A stretch of DNA of 23,190 nucleotides from Paracoccaceae bacterium (GCA_009920815.1 RFZH01000016.1:1-23190); one strand, 5' to 3'; positions 1-7,820 are shown, counted from the first letter of the stretch. Notes: generated by a model from the sequence alone, not told the origin. Numbers and translations: made by a program.

Positions 1-279
1 GATCTACCACCGATCGACGAAACAATGGGTCAATCCCTGACAGGATTGATGAATGGGGATAGAAATCCCAACCGCGCAATTCCCACATTCTTTCATGATG
101 ATGTTGCCATACGAAAAGGGCGCTATCGTATGATCAGGTATCGCGACGGCAGTACACAGATGTACGATCTTGAAAACGATTATTGGCAGGTGCGCAATTT
201 GGGCCATGACCATCCCGACTATGCGCAAATGTTCAGCGCATTGCAGGACACAAGCGCGTCTTATGGTTTCAAATTTTAA
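1..279 (+). CDS. Sulfatase, C-terminal end (partial, 5' end outside window)
   Basis: The reading frame is open from base 1 and ends at TAA 277-279, leaving about 92 codons of a longer gene. The segment has the usual tail of type I (formylglycine-dependent) sulfatases: a stretch ending in RKGRYRMIRYRDG, then MYDLENDYWQVRNL, which matches the family's closing 'LYDLxxDPxExxNLA' motif, then a short helix. The catalytic Cys/Ser-x-Pro-x-Arg and metal-binding residues lie upstream of the window, so substrate class (choline sulfate, polysaccharide sulfate or other) cannot be judged. A strong terminator follows 28 bases after the stop. An in-frame ATG exists at 25, but the homologous sequence continues upstream of it, so it is not taken as the start. 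Confidence 0.75.
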   Translation, partial: DLPPIDETMGQSLTGLMNGDRNPNRAIPTFFHDDVAIRKGRYRMIRYRDGSTQMYDLENDYWQVRNLGHDHPDYAQMFSALQDTSASYGFKF

Positions 280-306
280 CGGCTTTGCCCGATGTTGAAC
301 GGCAAC

Positions 307-337
307 AAAAAACCCCGCCTTATGGGCGGGGCTTTTT
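307..337. terminator. Bidirectional rho-independent terminator
   Basis: A perfect 7-bp stem, CCCCGCC (313-319) with GGCGGGG (325-331), has a 5-base loop. It is flanked by A6 on the left (307-312) and T5 on the right (333-337). It can therefore end transcription of the sulfatase on the plus strand and of the rpmJ segment on the minus strand. Confidence 0.85.
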
Positions 338-371
338 AATACATGCGTTATCTTGCGATAACGTTGCTCGC

Positions 372-475
372 TTAACCCTGACGGGCTTTGAAACGGCGCT
401 GCGTCTTGTTGATGACGTAAACGCGGCCTTTACGGCGCACGACACGGCAGTCGCGGTGACGCTGCTTGAGCGAGC
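372..475 (-). pseudogene. rpmJ: rpmJ (50S ribosomal protein L36) remnant lacking its start
   Basis: On the minus strand, codons ending at TAA 374-372 read S-L-K-Q-R-H-R-D-C-R-V-V-R-R-K-G-R-V-Y, followed by VINKTQRRFKARQG. This is the conserved body of alphaproteobacterial L36 with its RHRDCRVVRRKGR core. The family normally begins MKVxNSLRSLK, about 41 residues in all. Here the first eight or nine codons are absent: the frame runs upstream as G-R-L-A-Q-C to a TAA at 494-492 with no ATG, GTG or TTG. The replaced segment looks like the 5' end of a tRNA gene (476-491). As written the protein cannot be initiated. The downstream terminator at 307-337 is intact. Either a deletion fused a tRNA gene to rpmJ, or this is an assembly error. 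L36 is dispensable in some bacteria, so a real loss is possible. Confidence 0.7.
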
Positions 476-491
476 ACTGAGCTAACCGCCC
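476..491 (-). other. tRNA-like 5' fragment fused to rpmJ
   Basis: The minus strand reads GGGCGGTTAGCTCAGT. This is the standard start of many bacterial tRNAs: a 7-nt acceptor strand, TA, D-stem GCTC and the beginning of the D-loop. No D-stem partner, anticodon arm, T-arm or matching 3' acceptor follows; the sequence passes straight into rpmJ codons. An AT-containing stretch lies just upstream, as is usual for tRNA genes. Sixteen bases is a short match, so this rests on the perfect fit to the tRNA consensus layout and on the missing rpmJ start. Confidence 0.4.
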
Positions 492-513
492 TTACAACAC
501 GATATTGCACCCC

Positions 514-540
514 AAAAAATGGGGCGCGGGATTCCGCGCC
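514..540 (-). terminator. Hairpin with T-run, terminator-like on the minus strand
   Basis: A perfect 7-bp stem, GGCGCGG (523-529) with CCGCGCC (534-540), has a 4-base loop. On the minus strand it is followed after CCCA by a run of six T (519-514). The T-run also sits in the loop of a smaller CCCCA/TGGGG hairpin (510-524). No minus-strand gene lies directly upstream of it in the window, since the next gene is on the plus strand, so what it would terminate is unclear. Confidence 0.4.
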
Positions 541-617
541 GTAGCGGGTCTATAAATCCTTGCGAGAAAAGGATCAAGGCCTTTTGCAAATGTTTATTTT
601 TGCGGTATCTATTTCTT

Positions 618-1490
618 ATGAAAAATAACGCCCAGTTACCACTCGCATACACAATTAATGCGCCGAAGGTGTTGAAATCACCCTTTGTTTTTGCGTCACC
701 GCATAGTGGTCGAGCCTATCCAGAATCATTTCTGGCGCAATCGATTCTTGATCCCCACAAAATCAGAAGCTCAGAAGACGCCTTTATCGACGACTTGTGT
801 GACTTTGTGACGGACTTGGGTGCGCCCTTGCTTTGTGCTACCGCTCCGCGTGCCTATCTAGACCTCAACCGAGGGGCCGACGAACTGGACCCTGCGGTAA
901 TTGCGGGGATCAAATCAAAAGGCCACAACGCGCGTGTGGCATCTGGCTTGGGGGTCATTCCGCGTGTCGTGGCACATTCACAACCTATTTATGCCGGTAA
1001 GGTCAGCCAAGATGAAGCCAATTACCGGATCGAACATTTCTGGCGTCCCTATCACACTGCGCTGTCTGCCTTAATGCAGAACGCAAAAAACGAATTTGGA
1101 TATGCTGTTTTAATTGATTTACATTCTATGCCACACGAAGCTGTGGCCAGCCCGTCCAAAGCAGTTCAATCCACGCAAATCGTATTGGGTGATCGGTTTG
1201 GATCGTCTTGTGATCGTGATATTAGTGACCATATCTTCAACGCTCTGCAAAACACCGGCCTATGCGTTGGCCGCAACAATCCCTTTGCAGGGGCGTATAT
1301 CACCCAGCACTATGGACGTCCTTCGCAAAATCAACATGCGGTCCAAATTGAAATCGATCGCGCGCTGTACCTAAATGAAAACGAAATAACACCCAACGAC
1401 GGGTTCGACGTTCTGAAATCACAATTGAAACAGGCGTTCAAAGAAATCATGACCTTTGACACACCAAATCTTGAGCTTGCCGCAGAATGA
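618..1490 (+). CDS. N-formylglutamate amidohydrolase family protein
   Basis: This is a 290-residue protein of the FGase family, zinc-type amidases that hydrolyse N-formylglutamate or related N-acyl compounds. Visible family motifs are ASPHSGRAYP near the N-terminus, PRAYLDLNRG, the metal/catalytic block LIDLHSMP, NNPFAGAYI, and VQIEIDRALYLNE near the C-terminus. The start at 618 gives MKNNAQLPLAYTI and the usual family length. An upstream in-frame ATG at 519 would add 33 residues translated through the hairpin at 514-540 and is unlikely. No Shine-Dalgarno is obvious. The gene does not sit in a histidine-utilisation cluster, so a hutG role is not supported. Its stop TGA (1488-1490) abuts the stop of the convergent dinB with no spacing. 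Confidence 0.8.
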   Translation: MKNNAQLPLAYTINAPKVLKSPFVFASPHSGRAYPESFLAQSILDPHKIRSSEDAFIDDLCDFVTDLGAPLLCATAPRAYLDLNRGADELDPAVIAGIKSKGHNARVASGLGVIPRVVAHSQPIYAGKVSQDEANYRIEHFWRPYHTALSALMQNAKNEFGYAVLIDLHSMPHEAVASPSKAVQSTQIVLGDRFGSSCDRDISDHIFNALQNTGLCVGRNNPFAGAYITQHYGRPSQNQHAVQIEIDRALYLNENEITPNDGFDVLKSQLKQAFKEIMTFDTPNLELAAE

Positions 1491-2747
1491 TCAACGCAAG
1501 GCACGACCCTTGATAATCGCATCAGTCCCAAATTTTTTGCGAATTGCATCCCGGGCCCGTTCTGCGCCCATGCGTTTTTCTGCATTTGGATCCAAAAGAT
1601 CGCCGCTGCGTTCGGCTTGGGATTGCGGGCAAAGATCTGACAACCCGGCCCCGATCAGACGATAAGCGGTGCCAACCGCAATTTGATCTAACATTGCGCG
1701 GGTTTCCCGATACACCGTATCTGCCAATTGTGTTGCATCACGCAGTGTCATGCGGCGCGTGATGATCTGATGTTTGGACGTCTTTAATTTAAGAATGACT
1801 ACACGCCCCGCCAATTCGCGCGCCTTGGCCCGATCTGAGACTTTTTCACACATGCGCCAGAGGTGACCATCCAATAGATCACGATCCACCACGTCTTCAA
1901 ACAACGTGGTTTCGTTCGAGATAGATTTAATTGGCGTATGCTGCATGACACGGCGGCGATCTTGACCACGCGCCAAATGCCAAAGCCGGGCACCTGTTGT
2001 CCCAAAGCGTGATGTAAGATCCAATTTATCCCAGCGCAGCAAATCACTAATTGTCCGAATACCCGCCTTTTCCAGCGATTCTTGCGTCGCGCGCCCTACA
2101 CCCCAGATTAACCCGATTGGTTTGTCTGCCAAAAAAGACTGTGTATCCGACTGGCCGATTACAAAAAAACCGTTTGGCTTGTCTTGATCAGATGCGATTT
2201 TTGCCAAGAACTTGTTATGGGATAATCCAATTGACCCTGTTACGCCCAATTCGGTTTTCATCCGATTAACCAATTTCGCAAGCATCACTGCAGGCGGTGC
2301 ACCATGCAACCGTGTTGTTCCGGAAAGATCCATGAACGCTTCATCAAGGGACAGAGGTTCGATCGCAGGCGTCAGATCCTCCATCATTTTTCGAATTTTT
2401 TTGCTGACCTCCGCATAAACAGCCATGCGCGGTTTTAACACCACGGCATCGGGACATAATTTACGCGCCTGAAACATCGGCATAGCAGAACGAACCCCGC
2501 GTATTCGGGCAATATAACAGGCGGTCGAAACAACGCCACGATGCCCGCCCCCAATAATCACAGGTTTATCTATCAAATCTGGATTATCCCGTTTTTCAAC
2601 GCTCGCATAAAATGCATCACAATCCATATGAGCAATTGAGAGATTGTTTAATTCTGAATGCGCGACAACACGCGGCGAGCCACATTTTTCACATCGCACA
2701 CCAAAATCAAACATATGGAAACAATCACGGCACAGAGAAGTCATCAT
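1491..2747 (-). CDS. dinB: DNA polymerase IV (Y-family), zinc-ribbon N-terminus
   Basis: A 418-residue translesion polymerase. The Y-family catalytic residues are visible: D42 in HMDCDAFYASVE, and D135-E136 in PLSLDEAFMDLSG. F46-Y47 form the steric-gate region, and the palm, thumb and little-finger regions follow. The first 30 residues carry C6-x2-C9 and C19-x2-C22, a zinc-ribbon-like extension absent from E. coli DinB. I recall the same extension in Rhodobacterales homologues. Two adjacent ATG codons (2747 and 2744) could both start it. It diverges from the qmcA-nfeD pair with 96 bases between them. I found no clear alphaproteobacterial SOS box (GTTC-N7-GTTC) in that gap, so damage induction is not shown. 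Confidence 0.92.
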   Translation of the reverse strand: MMTSLCRDCFHMFDFGVRCEKCGSPRVVAHSELNNLSIAHMDCDAFYASVEKRDNPDLIDKPVIIGGGHRGVVSTACYIARIRGVRSAMPMFQARKLCPDAVVLKPRMAVYAEVSKKIRKMMEDLTPAIEPLSLDEAFMDLSGTTRLHGAPPAVMLAKLVNRMKTELGVTGSIGLSHNKFLAKIASDQDKPNGFFVIGQSDTQSFLADKPIGLIWGVGRATQESLEKAGIRTISDLLRWDKLDLTSRFGTTGARLWHLARGQDRRRVMQHTPIKSISNETTLFEDVVDRDLLDGHLWRMCEKVSDRAKARELAGRVVILKLKTSKHQIITRRMTLRDATQLADTVYRETRAMLDQIAVGTAYRLIGAGLSDLCPQSQAERSGDLLDPNAEKRMGAERARDAIRKKFGTDAIIKGRALR

Positions 2748-2781
2748 AAGCCTTTTCGCACTTCACCATCATCTAAATGCT

Positions 2782-2814
2782 TTGAACGAAGATAAAAAAC
2801 AACTATATATAGTT
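2782..2814 (+). promoter_or_regulatory. Candidate promoter with 14-bp palindrome, dinB/qmcA gap
   Basis: TTGAAC (2782-2787) stands 16-18 bases ahead of overlapping TATATA choices (2804-2811), a reasonable sigma-70-type promoter for qmcA. The -10 region is itself a perfect palindrome, AACTATATATAGTT (2801-2814). It could serve both directions or be an operator. The base pairs just outside do not extend it. Confidence 0.4.
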
Positions 2815-2843
2815 CTATAAAATTCTTATGAGGATAGATTGCA

Positions 2844-3743
2844 GTGAACAACCCTTCGCTCTCAGATATACTTTTTAACGTATTAAACGGTAATTTGGTT
2901 TCACTTTTCCTTGGCGGCCTGATCCTATTGGCCGTTTATCTTATGGTACGCATCGTGCCACAGTCAGAAAAGCACGTTGTGGAACGGTTTGGCCGCCTGC
3001 ACCAAGTCTTGGGTCCAGGGATTAACTTTATTGTACCATTTCTGGATCGTATCGCGCATCGCATTTCAATATTGGAACGCCAACTGCCAACAGCAGAACA
3101 AGATGCAATCACAACCGACAACGTCTTGGTAAAAGTTGAAACAAGCGTGTTTTACCGCATCACAGAACCAGAAAAGACGGTCTATCGGATCCGCGATGTT
3201 GATGATGCAATCGCGACAACCGTTGCCGGTATTGTTCGTAGCGAAATCGGTAAAATGGAATTGGACCAAGTCCAGTCAAATCGAAATGACCTTATCCAAA
3301 AAATCCGTGAGTCAGTCGCAGTCATGGTTGATGACTGGGGGATCGAGGTGACGCGCGCAGAAATTCTAGACGTCAATCTAGATAGTGCGACCCGCGCGGC
3401 AATGTTGCAACAGCTGAACGCAGAACGTGCCCGTCGTGCACAAGTGACCGAAGCCGAAGGCAAAAAACGCGCCGTTGAATTGGCGGCAGACGCAAAACTT
3501 TATGAAGCCGAGCAAATTGCGAAAGCGCGTCGCGTTCAAGCCGAGGCCGAAGCCTATGCAACAGCTGTCGTTGCACAAGCTATCCAAGAAAACGGAATCG
3601 AGGCTGCGCAATATCAAGTGGCCCTGAAACAAGTCGAGGCATTGACAACGGTTGGGCAAGGTTCGGGATCGAATACAATTATTTTACCCGCGAATGCCGC
3701 AGAGGCCTTTGCCGACGCTTTCAAAATGCTGAGAGGTAGATAA
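2844..3743 (+). CDS. qmcA: SPFH/Band 7 (stomatin-like) membrane protein, QmcA type
   Basis: A 299-residue protein with one N-terminal membrane anchor (about residues 17-37). The Band 7 domain follows directly, beginning VPQSEKHVVERFGRLH and PGINFIVPFLDRI, then a long charged, Ala/Glu-rich coiled-coil region around residues 185-245. Such proteins form large oligomeric cages on membranes and often work with NfeD partners and membrane proteases. GTG at 2844 is the start, with GAGG at 2830-2833 upstream. The stop overlaps the start of the NfeD gene by one base, so the two are translationally coupled, as expected for this conserved pair. The exact function is not known from sequence. Confidence 0.88.
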   Translation: MNNPSLSDILFNVLNGNLVSLFLGGLILLAVYLMVRIVPQSEKHVVERFGRLHQVLGPGINFIVPFLDRIAHRISILERQLPTAEQDAITTDNVLVKVETSVFYRITEPEKTVYRIRDVDDAIATTVAGIVRSEIGKMELDQVQSNRNDLIQKIRESVAVMVDDWGIEVTRAEILDVNLDSATRAAMLQQLNAERARRAQVTEAEGKKRAVELAADAKLYEAEQIAKARRVQAEAEAYATAVVAQAIQENGIEAAQYQVALKQVEALTTVGQGSGSNTIILPANAAEAFADAFKMLRGR

Positions 3744-4015
3744 TGGCACTGTTCGGTACTTGGTGGGCATGGATTTGCTTTGGAATCGTTTTGGTGATGC
3801 TAGAGCTTATGTTGCCGTCCTATTTCTTTTTGGGCTTTGGCATCGGTGCCGTATTAACAGGTCTTGTATTGTTGACCGGCATGACCTTAACGGTGCAATC
3901 TGTGTTTTTGACCTTTTCGATCCTGTCTTTCATCAGCTGGATCGTCGTACGTCGCGCCTTTCGACATCCAAATTCAGATGCCAAAACGTTCGATCGTGAC
4001 ATTAACGACGGTTAA
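3743..4015 (+). CDS. NfeD family protein, short form without OB domain
   Basis: A 90-residue protein, nearly all membrane: two or three hydrophobic segments (about residues 6-24, 28-48 and 50-68) followed by a short basic and acidic tail ending KTFDRDINDG. Longer NfeD proteins end in a soluble OB-fold; this form stops before it. I recall similar short forms beside stomatin genes in Rhodobacterales. The ATG shares its A with the stop of qmcA (TAATG), and GAGAGG lies just upstream. NfeD partners help position stomatin-like proteins in the membrane. The stop lies in a GTTAAC palindrome shared with the stop of the next, convergent gene. Confidence 0.8.
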   Translation: MALFGTWWAWICFGIVLVMLELMLPSYFFLGFGIGAVLTGLVLLTGMTLTVQSVFLTFSILSFISWIVVRRAFRHPNSDAKTFDRDINDG

Positions 4016-4563
4016 CGAAATGCGGGACCGTGTGCCCAGACCGTTAATGAAAAGCGTTCGCCCGTCTCGACCGGTGTGACACGATGTAAAAGATAACTGG
4101 GGAATACGATTGCTGTTCCCCTTTCTTTTTGACCAAGCGTGGTGGCGTTACTGGCCATGACCTCTAATGTACCGCCAGTGTACTGTGCCGGATCTGATAG
4201 CTGAACGACAACGGTCAGTTTGCGTTTACGCGCAAATTGCCCTTCGCCAATGTCGGAATGCCAATCAAAATGCCCTTGACGCTCTGCACCGTATCGCGCG
4301 ATCTGGGCACTTTCAGAAAAATCTGTTAAGTCAAAGTTATACACATCGCGATTTGCCTGACGCACGACATCGATCAAGTGGGTCATAACCCATTCTGCCT
4401 CGGCAATTTCGTCAACCCAGACCAATTCAGACCGTCGAATGTTGTGATTAGCAGATCGGTTGACCAACTTGGCATCTGCGGCATCAGCAGACTTTGTATA
4501 CCCAATAAGCATGTCGCATTGCGCAGGCGTAAACGCCTGCGGAACCGTATGTATCGTAATCAT
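4012..4563 (-). CDS. 2-oxoglutarate/Fe(II)-dependent oxygenase (prolyl-hydroxylase-like)
   Basis: The product is 183 residues from the ATG at 4563. The family core is plain: GHFDWHSDIGEG at about 97-108 carries the iron-binding H-x-D (H98/D100 or H102/D104). H160 in YLLHRVTP is the distal iron ligand, and R170 in GERFSL should hold the 2-oxoglutarate carboxylate. KLTVVVQLSD and TGGTLEV are typical strands of the double-stranded beta-helix. The substrate is unknown; relatives hydroxylate proteins or small molecules, and the YbiX/PiuC subgroup is iron-linked. A longer reading from 4629 adds 22 residues unlike the family and is disfavoured. The gene ends convergent to nfeD with a 4-base overlap of stop codons. 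Confidence 0.8.
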   Translation of the reverse strand: MITIHTVPQAFTPAQCDMLIGYTKSADAADAKLVNRSANHNIRRSELVWVDEIAEAEWVMTHLIDVVRQANRDVYNFDLTDFSESAQIARYGAERQGHFDWHSDIGEGQFARKRKLTVVVQLSDPAQYTGGTLEVMASNATTLGQKERGTAIVFPSYLLHRVTPVETGERFSLTVWAHGPAFR

Positions 4564-4654
4564 GTTAGGATCCACAGTTTCAATAAACTGTCGCTTCGCT
4601 ATAACATGTCGATAAGGTGCGCACGTCAAATCCGACCAAAAGGCAGGTCGTATT

Positions 4655-6313
4655 TTAACCTTGATCGCGCCAACGGTTCACAATTGGATATCGCCGATCC
4701 AACCAAAACGACCGTTTACTCAGCCGTGTTCCCGGGGCGGATTGAAAGCGTTTATATTCACTTGTGTAAAGCAGCCTCTCGACCTTTTTTACATCATCAT
4801 GATCATATCCAGCAGCAAGACAATCTGCAACCGACGCCTCTTGATCGACCAAGAGGGTCAAAATGGCATCTAATACTGGATAATCGGGCAAGCTGTCGCT
4901 ATCCTTTTGATCTGGTCGCAATTCTGCACTCGGGGGTTTATTGATAATATTCTGCGGTATAACTGCACCAGACGGCCCCATCATCCAAATATGATGATTT
5001 TCATTTCGCCAACGACAAACATCAAAAACCCTTGTTTTATAAAGATCTTTGATCGGGTTATAGCCCCCCGCCATGTCGCCATAAATAGTAGCATATCCAA
5101 CTGCGACTTCGGATTTGTTTCCGGTTGTCAAAAGCATCTCACCGAACTTGTTTGACAACGCCATCAGCAAGAGCCCCCTGAGACGGGATTGAATATTTTC
5201 CTCGGTCAAATCAGGCTTGGTCCCTTCAAAAAGCGGAGCAAGAGTGTTTGTTATTGCACTTCGCCCTTCACTGATCGGGACGAAATCATACCTGCAACCA
5301 AGATTTTGGGCCAACTCTTTGGCATCATCCAACGACGCTTGGGACGTATATTCGGACGGCAACATAACACATCTGACGTTTTCAGCGCCCAGCGCATCAG
5401 CAGCGATCACAGCAACCAAAGCGCTATCGACGCCGCCTGATAGCCCAAGCAAAACACGACCAAATCCGGATTTGCGACAATAGTCGCGCAATGACAAAAC
5501 CATGGCGTGGTAATCCGCCTGTAGCGTGTCTGGTATTGTCTCTTTGCGGCCATCTTGAATGTGCCAGCCTTCTTGCCCTTTTTCTAAAGTGATGGTTTCA
5601 ATACAGTCATCAAACTGTGGGAATTGAACAGCCAGCGCTCCACCTGGATTAAGTGCAAAGCTACCGCCGTCAAAGACTTGGTCATCTTGTCCACCGGTCA
5701 TATTTAGATAAATCAAAGGCAAACCTGTTTCGACAACGCGCGAAACCATATGATTTAGACGTACATCCATTTTGCCGCGGAAATAGGGCGACCCATTGGG
5801 AACCAACAAAATCTCAGCCCCAGTTTCAGCCAGTGTTTCAGCAACATCTTCATGCCAGCTATCTTCACAAATAGGGCTGCCGATCCGCAAATCACCTATT
5901 GCGTAGGGACCTGAAACAGAGCCAGACGAAAAAATACGCACTTCGTCAAAGACTGTTTCATTCGGTAAATGATGTTTCTGAACAATGCTCTTGATGGCGC
6001 CGTTAGATAAAATGAAATAGGCATTAAACAGTTTATCATTTTCGACCCATGGCCCGCCAATTGCAATAGCTGGACCATCCGCACAGGCAACTGCCAGATC
6101 ATGCACTGCCTGCATCGCCGCGTTATGAAACGCAGGTTTCATCACCAAATCCTGGGTGTTATAGCCCGTGACAAACATCTCAGGAAATGCAACCAAATCT
6201 GCATCTTGCGCTTTGGCCTTTGACCAGATCTCGCGTGCCATATGCGTGTTGCCCACAATGTCACCAACTGTAGGGTTCACTTGCGCTAGGGTGATACGAA
6301 ACTGATCTGCCAT
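4655..6313 (-). CDS. nadE: NAD+ synthetase, glutamine-dependent
   Basis: A 552-residue two-domain enzyme that amidates nicotinic acid adenine dinucleotide to NAD+, using ammonia released from glutamine. The N-terminal nitrilase-type amidase domain has the triad E45 (FPEMFVTGY), K113 (VQKHHLPN) and C149 (SPICEDSW). The C-terminal synthetase domain has the PP-loop SGGVDS at 292-297, LPSEYTSQ, and TTGNKSEVAVGY with the conserved GDMAGGYNPIKDLYKT. Length and all motifs are as expected for a functional enzyme. The ATG at 6313 gives the canonical start (MADQFRITLAQVNPTVGD). It lies on the minus strand, about 90 bases from the 2OG oxygenase start, and diverges from the flavin oxidoreductase gene. 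Confidence 0.95.
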   Translation of the reverse strand: MADQFRITLAQVNPTVGDIVGNTHMAREIWSKAKAQDADLVAFPEMFVTGYNTQDLVMKPAFHNAAMQAVHDLAVACADGPAIAIGGPWVENDKLFNAYFILSNGAIKSIVQKHHLPNETVFDEVRIFSSGSVSGPYAIGDLRIGSPICEDSWHEDVAETLAETGAEILLVPNGSPYFRGKMDVRLNHMVSRVVETGLPLIYLNMTGGQDDQVFDGGSFALNPGGALAVQFPQFDDCIETITLEKGQEGWHIQDGRKETIPDTLQADYHAMVLSLRDYCRKSGFGRVLLGLSGGVDSALVAVIAADALGAENVRCVMLPSEYTSQASLDDAKELAQNLGCRYDFVPISEGRSAITNTLAPLFEGTKPDLTEENIQSRLRGLLLMALSNKFGEMLLTTGNKSEVAVGYATIYGDMAGGYNPIKDLYKTRVFDVCRWRNENHHIWMMGPSGAVIPQNIINKPPSAELRPDQKDSDSLPDYPVLDAILTLLVDQEASVADCLAAGYDHDDVKKVERLLYTSEYKRFQSAPGTRLSKRSFWLDRRYPIVNRWRDQG

Positions 6314-6409
6314 ACTCTAGGTTCCTTTATCATTGCTCTTGATCTAACAGATTACACCCAAAGGAAAAGTCAGATTTGCCAAGATGGCGATTTTTTAACA
6401 TTCTTTCTC

Positions 6410-6439
6410 TTGAGAAATCTATTCCTACCGTTCTAGGAT
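6410..6439 (+). promoter_or_regulatory. Candidate promoter of the flavin oxidoreductase
   Basis: TTGAGA (6410-6415) is separated by 18 bases from TAGGAT (6434-6439), about 20 bases upstream of the ATG. The consensus match is moderate and there is no other support. Confidence 0.35.
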
Positions 6440-6460
6440 CACAACAAACATGAGGTTCAC

Positions 6461-7810
6461 ATGAACAGGTTTGAATTCCCAATTGGTTTACACACGACCA
6501 GCGCATTCAATATGGCAGTGCCGGGCGAAACCGACGTTGTGATCATCGGCGGCGGCATTATCGGGATTTTATCCGCGCTATTTCTCACGGAAAAAGGCTT
6601 GCGCGTCTGTGTGTTGGAAAAAGGGCGAATTGCCGGCGAACAATCCTCGCGCAATTGGGGATGGATCCGTCAGCAAGGGCGTGACGCAGCTGAATTGCCG
6701 CTGATGATGGAGGCAAATCGCCTCTGGCATCAATTGGCACCTAAGCTTGATACAGACATCCACCTAACGCAAGGTGGGATCACCTATATGTCGCGCACCA
6801 CCAAGCGGGCCGAAGGTTTCGAACGGTTTATGAAAATTGCGTCCGTACATGGCCTTGATACAAAGCTTTTATCCCAAAAGGAGTTGCAAGCCCACATACC
6901 TGAAATGCGGCGCGATTTCATTATGGGGATGGTCACACCCAGTGATCTAAGGGCAGAACCCTGGATCACGGTGCCTGCCTTTGCGCGCTATGCGCAAACC
7001 AAAGGGGCCCATATTTCCGAAATGTGCGCTGTGCGTTCTTTGGATATAAGCGCGGGGAGGGTGACGGGTGTCATTACCGAACGTGGTCGCATAAAGGCAT
7101 CTCATGTATTGCTGGCTGGTGGGGCGTGGTCATCACTGTTTCTACAGAACCACAATGTTTCCATCCCCCAACTAAGCGTACGCGCCACTGTGATCGCAAC
7201 TCAGCATATGCCTCAAGTGTATCAAGGTGGTGCCACTGACGAACATATCGCATTTCGTGCACGCGCCGAAGGTGGATATACTTTGGCCACGGGAATTACA
7301 CATGATCTGTTTCTAGGACGGGATGCCTTTAAGCATGCTACAAAATTTTGGCCCGTTTTAAAGCAAGATCCCTTTAACAATAGACCCATTCCGTTTGGCC
7401 CGCGCGATTTTCCGGATGCATGGACAGTGCCTCATCACTGGGGCGACGGGAAAAGCCCGTTTGAGGCAATGCGGGTACTAAATCCAAAACCTAGCAAAAA
7501 GGCCATGCGGGTTATCACCCGAGAATTCCGAGCACTGTTTCCACAGCTGCCATCTGTGGATACATCGCGCGCTTGGGCCGGCATGATCGATACAATGCCG
7601 GATGTTGTTCCTATACTGGACCATTGCCCAAGCCTGCCAGGCCTTACAATCGCAACGGGTATGTGCGGTCATGGGTTCGGAATTGGCCCGGCCGTTGGAC
7701 GCATTATGGCAGATATGATTACCGGCAGCGCCTTAGGCCATGATTTATCGCGGTTTAGGTTTTCACGCTTTTCTGATGGAAGCAAAATCGACGTTGGTCC
7801 AGCACTATGA
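6461..7810 (+). CDS. FAD-dependent oxidoreductase (DAO family)
   Basis: A 449-residue flavoprotein of the D-amino-acid oxidase fold. The Rossmann FAD motif lies near the start (VVIIGGGIIGILSALFL, GGGIIG at 30-35), with VLEKG closing the second strand. The block EQSSRNWGWIRQQGRD is typical of soluble alphaproteobacterial DAO-type amine/amino-acid dehydrogenases. Near the C-terminus, GLTIATGMCGHGFGIGPAVG is the second FAD-contact region. The likely reaction is oxidation of a secondary or primary amine or amino acid to the imine; the substrate is not readable from sequence. GAGG at 6452-6455 precedes the ATG. The first 20 residues before the Rossmann strand suggest a short extension but no signal peptide. 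It has no operon partner: nadE diverges from it and the ROK gene converges on it 10 bases downstream. Confidence 0.82.
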   Translation: MNRFEFPIGLHTTSAFNMAVPGETDVVIIGGGIIGILSALFLTEKGLRVCVLEKGRIAGEQSSRNWGWIRQQGRDAAELPLMMEANRLWHQLAPKLDTDIHLTQGGITYMSRTTKRAEGFERFMKIASVHGLDTKLLSQKELQAHIPEMRRDFIMGMVTPSDLRAEPWITVPAFARYAQTKGAHISEMCAVRSLDISAGRVTGVITERGRIKASHVLLAGGAWSSLFLQNHNVSIPQLSVRATVIATQHMPQVYQGGATDEHIAFRARAEGGYTLATGITHDLFLGRDAFKHATKFWPVLKQDPFNNRPIPFGPRDFPDAWTVPHHWGDGKSPFEAMRVLNPKPSKKAMRVITREFRALFPQLPSVDTSRAWAGMIDTMPDVVPILDHCPSLPGLTIATGMCGHGFGIGPAVGRIMADMITGSALGHDLSRFRFSRFSDGSKIDVGPAL

Positions 7811-7820
7811 CCCTTCCATC

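Noticed and set aside
476..560. Complete tRNA gene on the minus strand near rpmJ
   Set aside because: Only the 5' 16 bases fit; no anticodon arm, T-arm or acceptor partner follows.
2748..2843. SOS (LexA) box upstream of dinB
   Set aside because: GTTC and GAAC half-sites occur, but none are spaced as GTTC-N7-GTTC or GAAC-N7-GAAC.
4378..4944. Plus-strand open frame of 188 codons across the oxygenase/nadE gap
   Set aside because: It overlaps two confident minus-strand genes, has no ribosome site or known motif, and the composition is shadow-like.
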